A stretch of 64,000 bases of DNA from contig CM059582.1 of the NCBI GenBank assembly GCA_030407085.1, forward strand, positions 66,463,501-66,527,500, in the 5' to 3' direction. Both the position numbers and the translations under genes were made by a program. Shown piece after piece: positions 53,811 through 63,740 of this stretch (within the stretch, counting starts at the first letter, position 1; each line of letters begins with the position of its first letter). Origin of the DNA: Trichopria drosophilae (lineage: Eukaryota; Arthropoda; Insecta; Hymenoptera; Diapriidae). The notes under the pieces were generated by a model, which was not told where the DNA came from, made no database searches, and saw only the letters and a list, made by a program, of their open reading frames with translations.

Positions 53811-53929
53811 ATACGGAATGTTGACCGTCACTCTTCACTTTAAAAGACAATATTGTTTGGGCTATAATGTGGAATCATTACATAACATACTACAAAGAAC
53901 AGGCTGGTGATGGTCTTGGTGGTTGAAGC

Positions 53930-54200
53930 GTGTTCGGTAAAGGTCGACAAATTCTAAACGTTTATGTTGGATTTTTGGATCAGCGCAGTCATGGAATGGG
54001 AAATTTTCTCGGAGGATTGTTTAGACTCATATTACCGTTATTAGGTAAAGATGCGGCTGCAGTTGGTAAAGAGGCCTTACGTGCTGGAATAAATATAATC
54101 GGAGATGTCGGCGCGAAAAAAGTTTCATTTAAGGAATCGTTAAGAAATCGTGCCAAGGACTCTGGATAAAACCTCACAGATAAAGCAAGAGAAAAACTTT
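53930..54200 (+). pseudogene. Maverick pVI-like peptide
   Basis: The frame contains HGMGNFLGGLFRLILPLL and AVGKEALRAGINIIGDV, an amphipathic Gly-rich motif pair seen in this Maverick gene. It ends in a basic stretch. One stop at 54167 precedes the expected short tail. Confidence 0.62.
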
Positions 54201-54240
54201 AAAAAATGATGTCTGGTTCGGAATATAAAATTTATCAAAA

Positions 54241-54468
54241 ATGAATTCTTCGCAGTATTCGTCTGGTAATACGTTAGTGCATGTCACTCAGCGACGTCGT
54301 CGCAGCTCCCATAAATTACATAAAACTAAATCGGGGCATATTTCCAAACGAAATATAAATAGATCGCGAAGTAAAACCAAAAAGAAGAAGAAAAAGCAGA
54401 AGAGAAGGAAGACAAATAACGGAAAGTGTAGAAAGCGAAAACGTAATACAAACGACATATTTAGATAA
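54241..54468 (+). pseudogene. Basic Lys/Arg-rich Maverick peptide
   Basis: 75 codons, with TKKKKKKQKRRKT and KRKRNTNDIFR. A basic DNA-binding-type tail commonly follows the pVI-like gene in Mavericks. It may be an independent small gene or the displaced C-terminus of the preceding one. Confidence 0.45.
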
Positions 54469-54479
54469 AAATAGAAATT

Positions 54480-55760
54480 ATGTCTTTCCATCATTCACAC
54501 TCGTGGGAGTGCATGAATTCGAGCTTGACCTCTTCACGCTACCCCCGACACAAACGACGATCGAGAGCTCGCAGTGAGTACACTATAAACCTATATATTC
54601 CTTAGCTGGTGATTCACGCTAAATTCACTATGCGCATACGATAATCAGTCTGAAAGCTCGTATTCAACCCAACGATGCAGAAGATAACGCCAAAGTTGCA
54701 CCTGTGAATAACTTTTTGTATTCGATGTTTAACCAGGTAGATGTGTTCTTTAACCAAAAGCTTGTATAACCACTTAATAATACCTACGCCTACCGATCAT
54801 ACATTAAGACGTTATTGATTTACGGTCCAGCGTGAAGGCTTCACACTTAACTTCGACGCTTTGGTATAAAGACACTGGGGCTCACATGGATTCGTTACCC
54901 TCAAGTGCGAATAATGTTGGACTAACTAAGTGTAAAAAATACACTGAAAATTCTCAAACAGTGGATCTCATCGGACGTTTGCACTAAGATATTTCCAATC
55001 GGGATAAATTCATGCTAAACGTCTCGAAATACGCTTGCGGCTCGTCCGCTTTAAAGATTCGTTTACTCTCATAGACGAATCGGCAGATGGAAAATTTTCA
55101 GTAAATATCAGCGATATTACATTACTAGTGCGTGCAGCCAAGATAAACCCATGTATACTTCTCGCACATGCGAAAACCATGTTAAGTACTACAGCGAAAT
55201 ATCCTTTCATCAGGGGCGAGATCAAATCGTTTGCATTACACAGTGGAGAACTTGGAGATACAGTTGATAACGTTATTCTCGGACAGTTACGAAAAGCGTG
55301 GTTATCGGTTTTGTTGACAATAAAGCTTTTAACGGCGATCGTCGACTTAATCCATTTAATTTTAATAATTATGGTATTAACTTTTTATCGTTATACGTTG
55401 ACGGTACACAAATCCCTAGCAAACAACTACAGCCAAAGTTCAAAACAAATTCACAGCTATTCGTGGAGTCCTATCACACGCTGTTTTCAGGCACAGGTAT
55501 TCATTCACATGAACGAGGCGAACGAAATCCCGAGGGATGAATTTGCAACCGGCTATTGTCTGTTTGTTTTTGATCTAACGTCTGATGTTTCTGCAAGTTG
55601 CACTACTCATTGGAACCTCGTAAAGAACGGTTGTTTGCGGACAGAGGTATGCTTCGATTCCGCTTTTCAAAATACTGTAAATTGTATAGTCAACGCAGAA
55701 TACGATAATGTTTTAGAAATTGACTATTCGCGTCAGATTATTACCAATTACAATGCCTGA
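54480..55760 (+). pseudogene. Maverick major capsid protein, heavily disrupted
   Basis: The first half (54480-55030) is broken by many stops. From 55035 an open frame carries FKDSFTLIDESADGKF and AKYPFIRGEIKSFALHSGEL. The neighbouring frame has AFNGDRRLNPFNFNNYGINF and LYVDGTQIPSKQLQPKF. The first frame then resumes with CLFVFDLTSDVSAS and a C-terminal block ending at 55760. These blocks match the double-jelly-roll major capsid family of Mavericks. At least two frameshifts in the second half. Confidence 0.75.
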
Positions 55761-55765
55761 ATTAG

Positions 55766-56303
55766 GTAGTACGATTTTGGTGCTGGGTCTCGTGCTTAGT
55801 ATAACTCATTTGGGTCTGAGCTGAAGTGATTATTGTCCTCAGCTTGTACTGCTTCATTTTTAATTGTGTCGAAGATGAACTGAGTCGTAATGCAACATAA
55901 CTTGTAGGAAACGTGGCTCGGATAAATAGTGGAAACTCGACACAGGAGGAACAAGTGGAAATTCGAAAGGAGGAACAGGTGGAAATTGGACAGGAGGAAC
56001 TAGTATAAATTTGCTATAGTGGTGGACTCTAATCGCATTATTGCAGTGTATATCCCACTCTCTCGCCTTTACCGCTGGCTTCCGCGCTTTCTACATCGAC
56101 GCTGATCCATCCCTTCATCGAGCGCTTGGACTCGTGGTGGGAATAAGGAATCGATTCTTCATCGATCACTGCCGATTCAATTAGCATGCGATCTACAGAC
56201 CGTGCAAACGGAGCTCTTTCACGTCATCCGTTTGTATGACTCGCACTGCAAGAATCGAATATATGTATTTTGACTCCATATCTGTAGCTCAAATTCTACA
56301 ATT
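55766..56303. other. Spacer with a short 24-bp tandem repeat
   Basis: GGAGGAAC starts at 55945, 55969 and 55993, each followed by (A/G)(A/G)GTGGAAATT-like text, making a three-copy 24-bp array at 55940-56012. No gene seen. Confidence 0.6.
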
Positions 56304-57203
56304 ATGGCCGCCTGCATCGTATGTTTAGGCACTATCGAGGAGAACGATGCTGCCAAATATGTTGATTCACTCTTCCATTTGAATTGTGTAACGTCAGCCT
56401 GCACCAAAACAGGCGGCAGGCTAATTTATTGTTTAGTCCCTGCACCCAAGCGAGGTAGGAAACACGGCGCAGACACCATTCTAACAGCACCGCGACTTAT
56501 CCACACACGTTCAAACAGAGCTTCGTCAGTGGAAACAACCACCTCTGAGATAATCGACAATACGCTTGTTTTATCGCACGAATTTCGTGATTTCTGTGCT
56601 CGTCATGATAATCATAATGCTGAACTATGTGCGAAAATAGATGCTGTCATGGACTTAATAAATACAATTGAGGTAATGAAGTTATCGGTCACTACCCTCG
56701 AAACCCAAATGAGAGCTGTTCTCATGGATAGAGCTACTGCCGCTCATGAAGTACGTAGTCGTGATCTGGTCATAACTGGTCTCCCGGAAACCATATACAA
56801 GGATCTCAACAACATCTTCCTGAAAATTGCCGAAGTGCTCAAGGTCGCGATGAAGACTCGCGATCTTATTTCAATTAAAGGACTTCTGCCCCGTAACGTC
56901 ACGAATTCTAGCGCTAGAGGTGTAACTGCCAACGAAACATCAGCATCAACATCTACCACAACGACTGCGATCATTCGACTCAATGTAGTGATAGCTATGT
57001 TGTCCAATCCGCGAGTGAGAACCAAACTTATAAAAGCCATGAGAACTTACAAAGTCCTGACATCTAATCTAATGTTTCCTGAGCTCCCAACGTCTCGCAG
57101 CAATATTAACGAATCACTGCCTAATGACACTCTACACCTGCTGAAAAAGGCTCGTGAAATCGTTAAAGGACACCCGAAAAAATCGGTATATTTATACACT
57201 TGA
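56304..57203 (+). CDS. LINE ORF1 protein with Cys-rich N-terminus
   Basis: An uninterrupted 299-codon ORF. The N-terminus MAACIVCLGTIEENDAAKYV..LFHLNC..C resembles a PHD/RING-like zinc-binding module. It is followed by Lys/Arg-rich sequence, a helical coiled-coil-like stretch (LCAKIDAVMDLINTIEVM), and RDLVITGLPE, which begins the esterase/RRM-like domain of this ORF1 class. The end (LLKKAREIVKGHPKKSVYLYT) corresponds to the block that normally continues YVW..GKIYVRK, so the native C-terminus is probably truncated by a few residues. It binds element RNA in related LINEs. Open frame, yet the partner ORF2 is dead. Confidence 0.72.
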   Translation: MAACIVCLGTIEENDAAKYVDSLFHLNCVTSACTKTGGRLIYCLVPAPKRGRKHGADTILTAPRLIHTRSNRASSVETTTSEIIDNTLVLSHEFRDFCARHDNHNAELCAKIDAVMDLINTIEVMKLSVTTLETQMRAVLMDRATAAHEVRSRDLVITGLPETIYKDLNNIFLKIAEVLKVAMKTRDLISIKGLLPRNVTNSSARGVTANETSASTSTTTTAIIRLNVVIAMLSNPRVRTKLIKAMRTYKVLTSNLMFPELPTSRSNINESLPNDTLHLLKKAREIVKGHPKKSVYLYT

Positions 57204-58000
57204 GTGTAGTTATTTAAGGTGTCTTGCCTCCCTTTCGGGTTTAAAACACCCCCCCCCCCCATGGGGGAATGGGGCCAAATTTTAGTGATGCGCCAGCACC
57301 GCTGGTTGTGCACACTTAAAAAAGATATACAAGTCAGCTACCACATTTATTAGCAACAAGCTGCCTGCCTTGATGCTTCTGTTGGTTCAGAGAACCTTTC
57401 TAACGTTGCCACGGCCCGCTAGAGGCCAACCCTTTCTGCGGTTACTGCCTGCACGGACACGGCACGCCGTAGCGCTCCCCCGTGTGGAACCCGCCGGCAG
57501 GGGCTTGACACCGCACCCTAGCTCCCCAGTACGGTGGGTCTCTCGAGTCGTTTCACGATCAGGCATTCGTCGGCACAGACCAGCCGAACGATCGGGTCCG
57601 TGAGGTCGTCAATTCTCAAAACTTGCTAAGAGAAGCGGATCTTTCAAAAGCATTGCTCCTCTTCGAGCTCGGGCACTTCGACCCCTCACTCTTCCACAAT
57701 TAAATTGTGGACGGAGATAACCCGCTCCGCTCTCTTCCACAAGTCCCCTGCGGGGGGTATATTTATACAAGGGCATAGTCCACTATCGCGTGGTGGTATA
57801 TGAAGGTGATCTCAAATCACTGTCGTCTTTACGCCAACCTCCATCGCCGACTATCGATTTTGCCAATTATACGACCGCTGCAATCGACGTTTCAACTAAT
57901 TTAATTAAATTAAATTGGAATTAATTATGACCTAAACATTCCAACGAAATCTCAGAATATAATTACTTGTCGCGACTATCATTATTTTAATGTCGATTTA
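57204..58000. other. Non-coding insertion or decayed ORF2 start
   Basis: The endonuclease domain expected here is not recognisable. A poly-C run pairs with GGGG to form a small hairpin near 57250-57275, and the GC-rich stretch 57360-57600 has a domainless frame. Probably replaced or rearranged sequence. Confidence 0.45.
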
Positions 58001-58002
58001 GT

Positions 58003-60104
58003 GCTGGATGACCTTGAGAGTTACGATTGGAGTATGTTTTGGAGACCTATCGGCGCTTATCACCCTATTGATTTTTTCTGCTCGACTGTATTACATAGAT
58101 TACTATCATCTTTTGACAAATTTGCTCCACTAAATAACTTTACACCAAAAAGAAAGCCTGCTTCCTGGGCTAGCCATGAACTTCGTTCACTTAAACGTGA
58201 ACGTGACTCCACTTTGCGAGCTTTTCGTCGCACTCATGACGCTTGATAATACTCAAATTATTATCAATTAACAAAGTCTACAGAACAGCCTGGCGTCTGG
58301 CTCGCGAAAAGTACTTTTGCGCATAGTTCTCATCAGTAAAGGATCCCAAAAGTATATGGGTCAAACTTCGCACTCTTAAGTTAGATAATTCTCCGGTAAC
58401 TTCTTCTTCACTTTGCTGTACTCCCGATGAACTTAATTCTCACTTTACTTCTTTCACCAGTAACATACCTACTCTATCTCCATCCTCTCTATCCCTTCCA
58501 TTAACGTCTCCGAATTATGACGATACCAAATTCTACTTCTCTAATATTACACTTCATGATCTATTGACATGCGTTGCGTCCCAAATCTGAGGCCAAAGGT
58601 GTAGATCCCACCCATCATTCTATGTGAATACTTTCCCGGTCATCGCCACTTACGTAATCTACCTTTTTAACCTGGCACTTAATTCATCTATCTTCCCTGC
58701 TGAATGGAAGAGAGCTCAGGCTGTGCCCATCAGCAAAAAGAAATTACCGATGAGTGCATCTGACTGCCGTCTTATCTCTTTACTGTGTACACCTTCGAAA
58801 ATGTTAGAGAGACTGGCCTACGAACAGATTGTCACCTTCCTAAATGAGCGAAATTGGTTTGACCCGTATCAGTCCGGGTTCCGCAAGTGCTTCAGCACTC
58901 AAACGGCTCTACTGATGGTTTCTGACTGGTGAAAACCGCAATGTTGTAATCTTACTGCAGTTTGATTTCAGTAAAGCCTTCGACACAGTCAATCATACCA
59001 ATCTCTTAAAAAAGCTCGAAACTGCGAACCTCTCCAATCAGCCATATCGTGGTTTGCTTCCTACTTAACAATTAGGTCTCAGGTCATTTTGTTGGATAAC
59101 CAGTTTGCTTCGTCTTGGCTACCGATAAATGTCAGTGTGCCCCAGGGCTCTGTGTTGGGCCCTTTACTATTGTCTATCTTTATTAATGATTTCCCCAGAG
59201 TCCTGCGACACACTAAACATATGATCTTTGCCGACGATTCTCAGATTTTCCTGAGCTGTCCTCCTGAAAAAATTGAGGAGGTTAGGGTTGTGCACGAATC
59301 ACCAGGGATGCTGAGAGTTTCTATGAGTGGGCGAACGATAATGATCTGATTGTTAATTTCTCCAAAACCCAAACAATTATAATCGGCAGTTCGTATTTTA
59401 TTAACTTACTGAAATTATCTAACCTACCACCTATTAATGTACGGAATTATATCATTCCTTGGGTTAAATCGGTCCGTAATCTTGGCTTACATTTTGATAC
59501 CACCTTGTCTTCGAAACAACACATTATCGTTACGTCCATTCGCGTTTACTCTACTTTAAGAAAGCTCTGGAAGAATAGCAATCTGCTGCCTACGGATACT
59601 CGCATACAAATCGTCACTTCCATTATCTTTCCCTATTTTTACTATTGCTGTGCTGTGTATAATAATCTCGACTCAACGTTAAATCTGAAGCTGGATAGGA
59701 TGCTCAATTCTGGCATCCGTTTCATATTCAATCTTCGTCGTGATGAGCACATTACGGCTTACCGCATAAGACTTCACTGGCTCACCTTGACGTCACGTCG
59801 GCTCTATTTTATTGGTATCATCACGTATCTTCTAATGAAAATTAAGATTCCATGCTATCTGTATGGTAGATATACATGGAGTTGCGACGTTACTGATCGT
59901 GCTCTTCTTTCGTGTATAAGTGAGTTGAGAGTGCCTATCCATCGTTCCGAAACCTACTCGAAATCGCTTCTTATCACATCCACTAGGCTCTGGATTGCTC
60001 TACCGAATCGAGTCAAATATAGCCAAATTATTAATAATTTTAAAACTAAATTATTTTGTTTTCTTCGTGATTGCGAAATTTGGGGCAGAAAATTCATTGG
60101 CTAA
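58003..60104 (+). pseudogene. LINE ORF2: reverse transcriptase and C-terminal region
   Basis: Frames in order: FDKFAPLNNFTPKRKPASWA (pre-RT), then RT blocks WKRAQAVPISKKK, MLERLAYEQIVTFLNERNWF, YQSGFRKCFSTQTALL, VSVPQGSVLGPLLLSIFIND and the catalytic FADDSQIFLS (about 59230). After further breaks an intact 199-codon frame (59505-60104) covers the thumb and C-terminal domain (IVTSIIFPYFYYCCAVYNNL). Stops occur near 58246, 58590, 58930 and 59348. It belongs to the Jockey/CR1 group by motif wording. Confidence 0.85.
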
Positions 60105-60316
60105 TAAATTAAAAATTATTATTCTCGACATTTCAATGTTCTCCGCGATTCTGTAATGTTTAAAACATTTTTCCGCTAATTATCAACATTTACTTTCTTC
60201 GCGGATCGATTCCTTTTCACTGCTCTGTACGGTTCAACTTACTGTACGGTTCTGGAATTCTTTAGCTTATTATACATACCTAATCATTAATCTACTCTGT
60301 ATCTTTCCTATATATA

Positions 60317-60992
60317 CAGGGTGATCCAAAAGTCCCGGAACAGCAAAATATCTCAGCGGGAGTGCATTTTCGAGGAAAATGTTTCAGACAAAAGTTTCAG
60401 AATTTTTCCCTGGCTATTTAATGGCGATATTGAATTTGACCTTGAACATGACCTTGAAGGTTATTTCAAGGTCAAGTTAATTTTTTTAAATGGGAACCCC
60501 TATTTTTTTTCATGGATTCTGAAAGAGCGGGAAATTCTACGTCCGAGTATGATATGATCGATTTTTCCGGCAAGGTCATTTCAAGGTGAAACTTAAAACT
60601 CCCGTAACGGCGAAATATCTCAGAGGGTGTGCATTTCTTTGGAAATTGTTTCAGACAAAAGTTTAAGGATTTTTCCTGGGATATTCAATGGTAGCACAGA
60701 ATTTGACCTTGAACATGACCTTGAAGGTTATTTCAAGGTCAAGTTTGTTTTTTTTTAATGGAAACTGCTATTTTTTTTCACGGATTCGGAGAGAGCACAA
60801 AATTTTACGTCCAAATATGCTATGGCCGTTTTTTTCGGCAATGTCATTTCAAGGCCAAACTTAAAACTCCCGGAACAGCGAATTAACTCAGCAAGAGGCA
60901 CCATTGAATTTAACCTTGAAAATTACCTTGAGGCTAATTCTAAGCTCAAGACTATTTTTGTTTAATTGGAACCCCGTTTCATTTTCGTAATG
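60317..60992 (+). repeat. Left composite TIR
   Basis: Tandem 267-bp subrepeats, each with TTTCAGACAAAAGTTT, TTGACCTTGAA, ATGACCTTGAAGG and TTTCAAGGTCAAG. The third unit is partial and more diverged, and the match to the right TIR ends in AATTGGAACCCCGTTTCATT. Confidence 0.9.
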
Positions 60993-61227
60993 TTTCCAGA
61001 GTTTCCAGAGTGCAATGCATTATCATTGTTCCCGGATAAAAATATACATTTTTTTTTTACATCCGATACGTTTATAAATACCGTATGTATGGGTAACATT
61101 TTTACATTGTTTCCAACGCTACCGCCGGCTTTAGCATTACCCAAGATGTACCGCGTGGAGGTAGCACGGTCGGGTTTACACCTCTTCGGGGTGCTTTGTT
61201 CAGGTGGTTCCCCTCGCCGTCACCTGT

Positions 61228-61272
61228 GCGTGTGCGTGTGCGTGTGCGTGTGCGTGTGCGTGTGTGTGTGTG
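61228..61272 (+). repeat. (GTGTGC)n/(GT)n microsatellite
   Basis: Lies between the left TIR and the transposase stop. It creates the low-complexity frames seen on both reading directions here. Confidence 0.92.
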
Positions 61273-61335
61273 GGTGTCCCCAGACAGTTAAGGCAAGATG
61301 GGTATACTAAGATTTTGATGAAATTATGTATCTTA

Positions 61336-62418
61336 CTAAAGCTTATGCTCAAAGTGATTGCCATGAACTTCTTGGCAATATCCCAAGCGATTATAAAAAG
61401 TCGATACGACTTTTTTAATCATATCTGGTTCTATAGCCGCGATCTCATCCCGTATTCGTTGTTTTACTTCCTCAATATTCACCGGTTTCGTTCGATACAC
61501 TCTATCTTTGAGATAACCCCATAGAAAATAGTCAAGGGGCGTAAGATCCGGAGATCTTGGTGGCCATTCTATTACACCCCTTCGACCTATCCACCGTTCT
61601 GCGAATACATCACTCAAATAATTGCGAACATCTGTTGCATAATGGGGTGCTGCACCATCTTGCTGAAACCAAGTCTGATCGAAATCCTCGCCTACAATAA
61701 CCTGAATAGCAGGGATGATGTCGTCCCTCAACATATCGAGGTATTTTTGACCAGTAAGGGTACCCTCGATGAAGAAGGGCCCAACTACCGCATTGTTTAT
61801 AATACCTGCCCATACGTTTACTTTTTCAGGATATTGAGTAGAACGACTATCGACCATCCAATTAGGATTGGTTTCACTCCAATAAGACATGTTATGTCTA
61901 TTGATTGCCCCATTTAAGAAGAATGTAGCTTCATCAGAAAATACGATGCGATTCAAGAAACCGGCATCAGCATCTATTCGATTCATCATTAATTCCGCAA
62001 ACTGTAGGCGTCTATCAGGATCGTCTTCATTGAATTGTTGTACGAGTCTAACTTTGTATGGGTGAAATTTTAAGTTTTTAGTTAAGATCCGTTGTACTGT
62101 ACCGTAACATAAGTCGTGCTGCTGTTTAACTTTCCTGATGGAAGTATGAGGATCTTCCGTTATTGACAGCGCGACATTCAACTCATTTTCTTCAGTTGAT
62201 GCTGTTACTGGACGACCTGCTCTTGGGAGATCCTTCACAGTACCGTGAACTTCAAAACGATTTATTGTTCTGCTAACAGTAGATTTAGAAATCGGTTCTC
62301 GTCCCTCTCTAAATGATGCGTTAAATAAGATTCGCACATTCTCTAAAGATCGCTGGTTATCACGCCAGCCTCTCATCATGAGAATGGTTATTCTTTCTCG
62401 TTCACTTAGCGCAGCCAT
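61336..62418 (-). CDS. Mariner-superfamily transposase, intact, DD41D-type spacing
   Basis: 360 codons from ATG 62416-62418 (MAALSERERITILMMRGWRD). The N-terminus is a helix-turn-helix of the DUF4817 type (..STVSRTINRFEVHGTV..GRPV), and a second HTH follows (VKQQHDLCYGTVQRIL). The catalytic domain has FSDEATFFLNG (first Asp), WFQQDGAAPHYA (second Asp) and PRSPDLTPLDYFLWG. If the third residue is the Asp of TPLD there are 41 residues between the second and third acids, the DD41D spacing reported for rosa-like elements. No stop or frameshift. Length is normal. It cuts and pastes the element at TA sites. It may still be active. Confidence 0.92.
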   Translation of the reverse strand: MAALSERERITILMMRGWRDNQRSLENVRILFNASFREGREPISKSTVSRTINRFEVHGTVKDLPRAGRPVTASTEENELNVALSITEDPHTSIRKVKQQHDLCYGTVQRILTKNLKFHPYKVRLVQQFNEDDPDRRLQFAELMMNRIDADAGFLNRIVFSDEATFFLNGAINRHNMSYWSETNPNWMVDSRSTQYPEKVNVWAGIINNAVVGPFFIEGTLTGQKYLDMLRDDIIPAIQVIVGEDFDQTWFQQDGAAPHYATDVRNYLSDVFAERWIGRRGVIEWPPRSPDLTPLDYFLWGYLKDRVYRTKPVNIEEVKQRIRDEIAAIEPDMIKKVVSTFYNRLGYCQEVHGNHFEHKL

Positions 62419-62896
62419 TGCTCTTTGTACGAAATATACGTATGTATTTTGTTACTGAAATGATGCTTAATACGTTTAGATAGGAAAGGCGTTTAGATAG
62501 GAAATCCATGTATCTCACAAAACGATAAAGTTAAGACCAAAATGTAACCTTATAAGACTGTACACGTATGTATAAATTCAATGTGAATGTATGTTGTTTA
62601 TTTACTTCGCTGGTGACTCGTGCTCTCTGTCGCTGTTCGCGCGCCCAAGTTCACTTTGCACAAGTGTTGCGTAAGATGTATGTATACACTTTTTTTAAAC
62701 AGTTTATTATTCTATTTACAAAATTAGAGGACAAGCGAGGGACAGGAACTGATTCCTAAATCGACTTTTGGCAGAACAATAAATTGTTTCGAAGTTTACG
62801 GCACTGTAAAGGATCTCCCTAGAGCAGATCGTCCAGTAATAGCATCGACTGAACAAAATGAATTTAACCACTCTCAATACCGGAAGGTCCTCATAA

Positions 62897-63638
62897 CTTC
62901 GTTAAGAAAATGAAACGGGGTTCCAATTAAAAAAAAAAATAATCTTGACCTGAGAATAATCTTCAAGGTAATTTTCAAGGTCAAATTTTATGCTAGCATT
63001 AAATATCCCGGAAAAAATCCTGAAACTTTTGTCTGAAACATTTTACCCGAAAATGACCTCTTGCTGAGTTAATTCGCTGTTCCGGGAGTTTTAAGTTTGG
63101 CCTTGAAATGACCTTGCCGAAAAAAACGGCCATAGTATATTCGGACTTAAAATTTTGTGTTCTTTCCGAATCCGTGAAAAAAAATAGCAGTTTCCATTAA
63201 AAAAAAACAAACTTGACCTTGAAATAACCTTGAAGGTTATGTTCAAGGTCAAATTCTGTGCTACCATTAAATAGCCCGGGAAAAATCCTTAAACTTTTGT
63301 CTGAAACAATTTCCAAAGAAATGCACACCCTCTGAGATATTTCGCCGTCACGCGAGTTTTAAGTTTCACCTTGAAATGACCTTGCCGAAAAAAACGGCCA
63401 TAGCATATTCGGACGTAAAATTTTGTGCTCTTTCCGAATCCGTGAAAAAAAATAGGGGTTCCCATTTAAAAAAATTAACTTGACCTTGAAATAACCTTCA
63501 AGGTCATGTTCAAGGTCAAATTCAATATCGCCATTAAATAGCCAGGGAAAAATCCTGAAACTTTTGTCTGAAACATTTTCCTCGAAAATGCACTCCTGCT
63601 GAGATATTTTGCTGTTCCGGGACTTTTGGATCACCCTG
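62897..63638 (-). repeat. Right composite TIR
   Basis: Inverted copy of the left TIR with scattered substitutions, including the 267-bp subrepeats. A 91-codon frame inside (63359-63634) mirrors one at 60321-60557 in the left arm and is a TIR artefact. Confidence 0.9.
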
Positions 63639-63714
63639 TATATATATATATCTTTATCATTATATTTTCTCTGTACGGTTAACCCACGAGGTTACCCCTC
63701 AAGCTAAATAAACA

Positions 63715-63736
63715 TTATTCTATTCTATTCTATTCT
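63715..63736 (+). repeat. (ATTCT)n tail of the LINE
   Basis: Four to five pentanucleotide units directly after AAATAAACATT, an AATAAA-type signal. Confidence 0.85.
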
Positions 63737-63740
63737 AAAT

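Larger units (their letters stand above)
50330..55765 (+). mobile_element. Polinton/Maverick (virus-like DNA transposon), decayed
   Basis: Plus-strand gene order: packaging ATPase, two small ORFs, a Gly-rich hydrophobic peptide, a PX-type ORF, retroviral-type integrase, minor capsid, a pVI-like peptide, a basic peptide and major capsid. I recall this gene set from insect Mavericks. The protein-primed DNA polymerase and the cysteine protease are not seen, nor are the long terminal repeats. Nearly all genes carry stops or frameshifts, so it is an old inactive copy. Confidence 0.85.
60317..63638 (-). mobile_element. Complete mariner-superfamily element with long composite TIRs
   Basis: It starts CAGGGTGATCCAAAAGTCCC and ends with the complement; TA duplications lie at 60315-60316 and 63639-63640. 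The inverted repeats span about 60317-60992 and 62897-63638. Each TIR contains about 2.5 tandem copies of a 267-bp unit beginning CCCGGAACAGCRAAATATCT (60334, 60601, 60869). The intact transposase is on the minus strand. TIRs are usually 20-250 bp in this superfamily, so these are unusually long. Confidence 0.92.
56304..63737 (+). mobile_element. Jockey/CR1-like LINE split by a mariner insertion
   Basis: ORF1 (56304-57203), damaged ORF2 (58000-60104), and a 3' UTR interrupted at 60317 by a 3.3-kb mariner-type element. The UTR resumes at 63641 (CTCTGTACGGTTAACCCACG) and ends in an (ATTCT)n tail at 63715-63736. The pre-insertion text CTCTGTACGG also occurs near 60220, so the UTR has internal repeats. 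Microsatellite tails are typical of CR1/Jockey relatives. Confidence 0.78.

Noticed and set aside
61204..61524. Frames encoding poly Cys/Val/Ala
   Set aside because: Produced by the GTGTGC microsatellite.
63359..63634. 91-codon minus-strand frame (mirror of 60321-60557)
   Set aside because: It lies wholly inside the inverted repeats of the mariner-type element; its similarity in both arms is due to the repeat, not selection.
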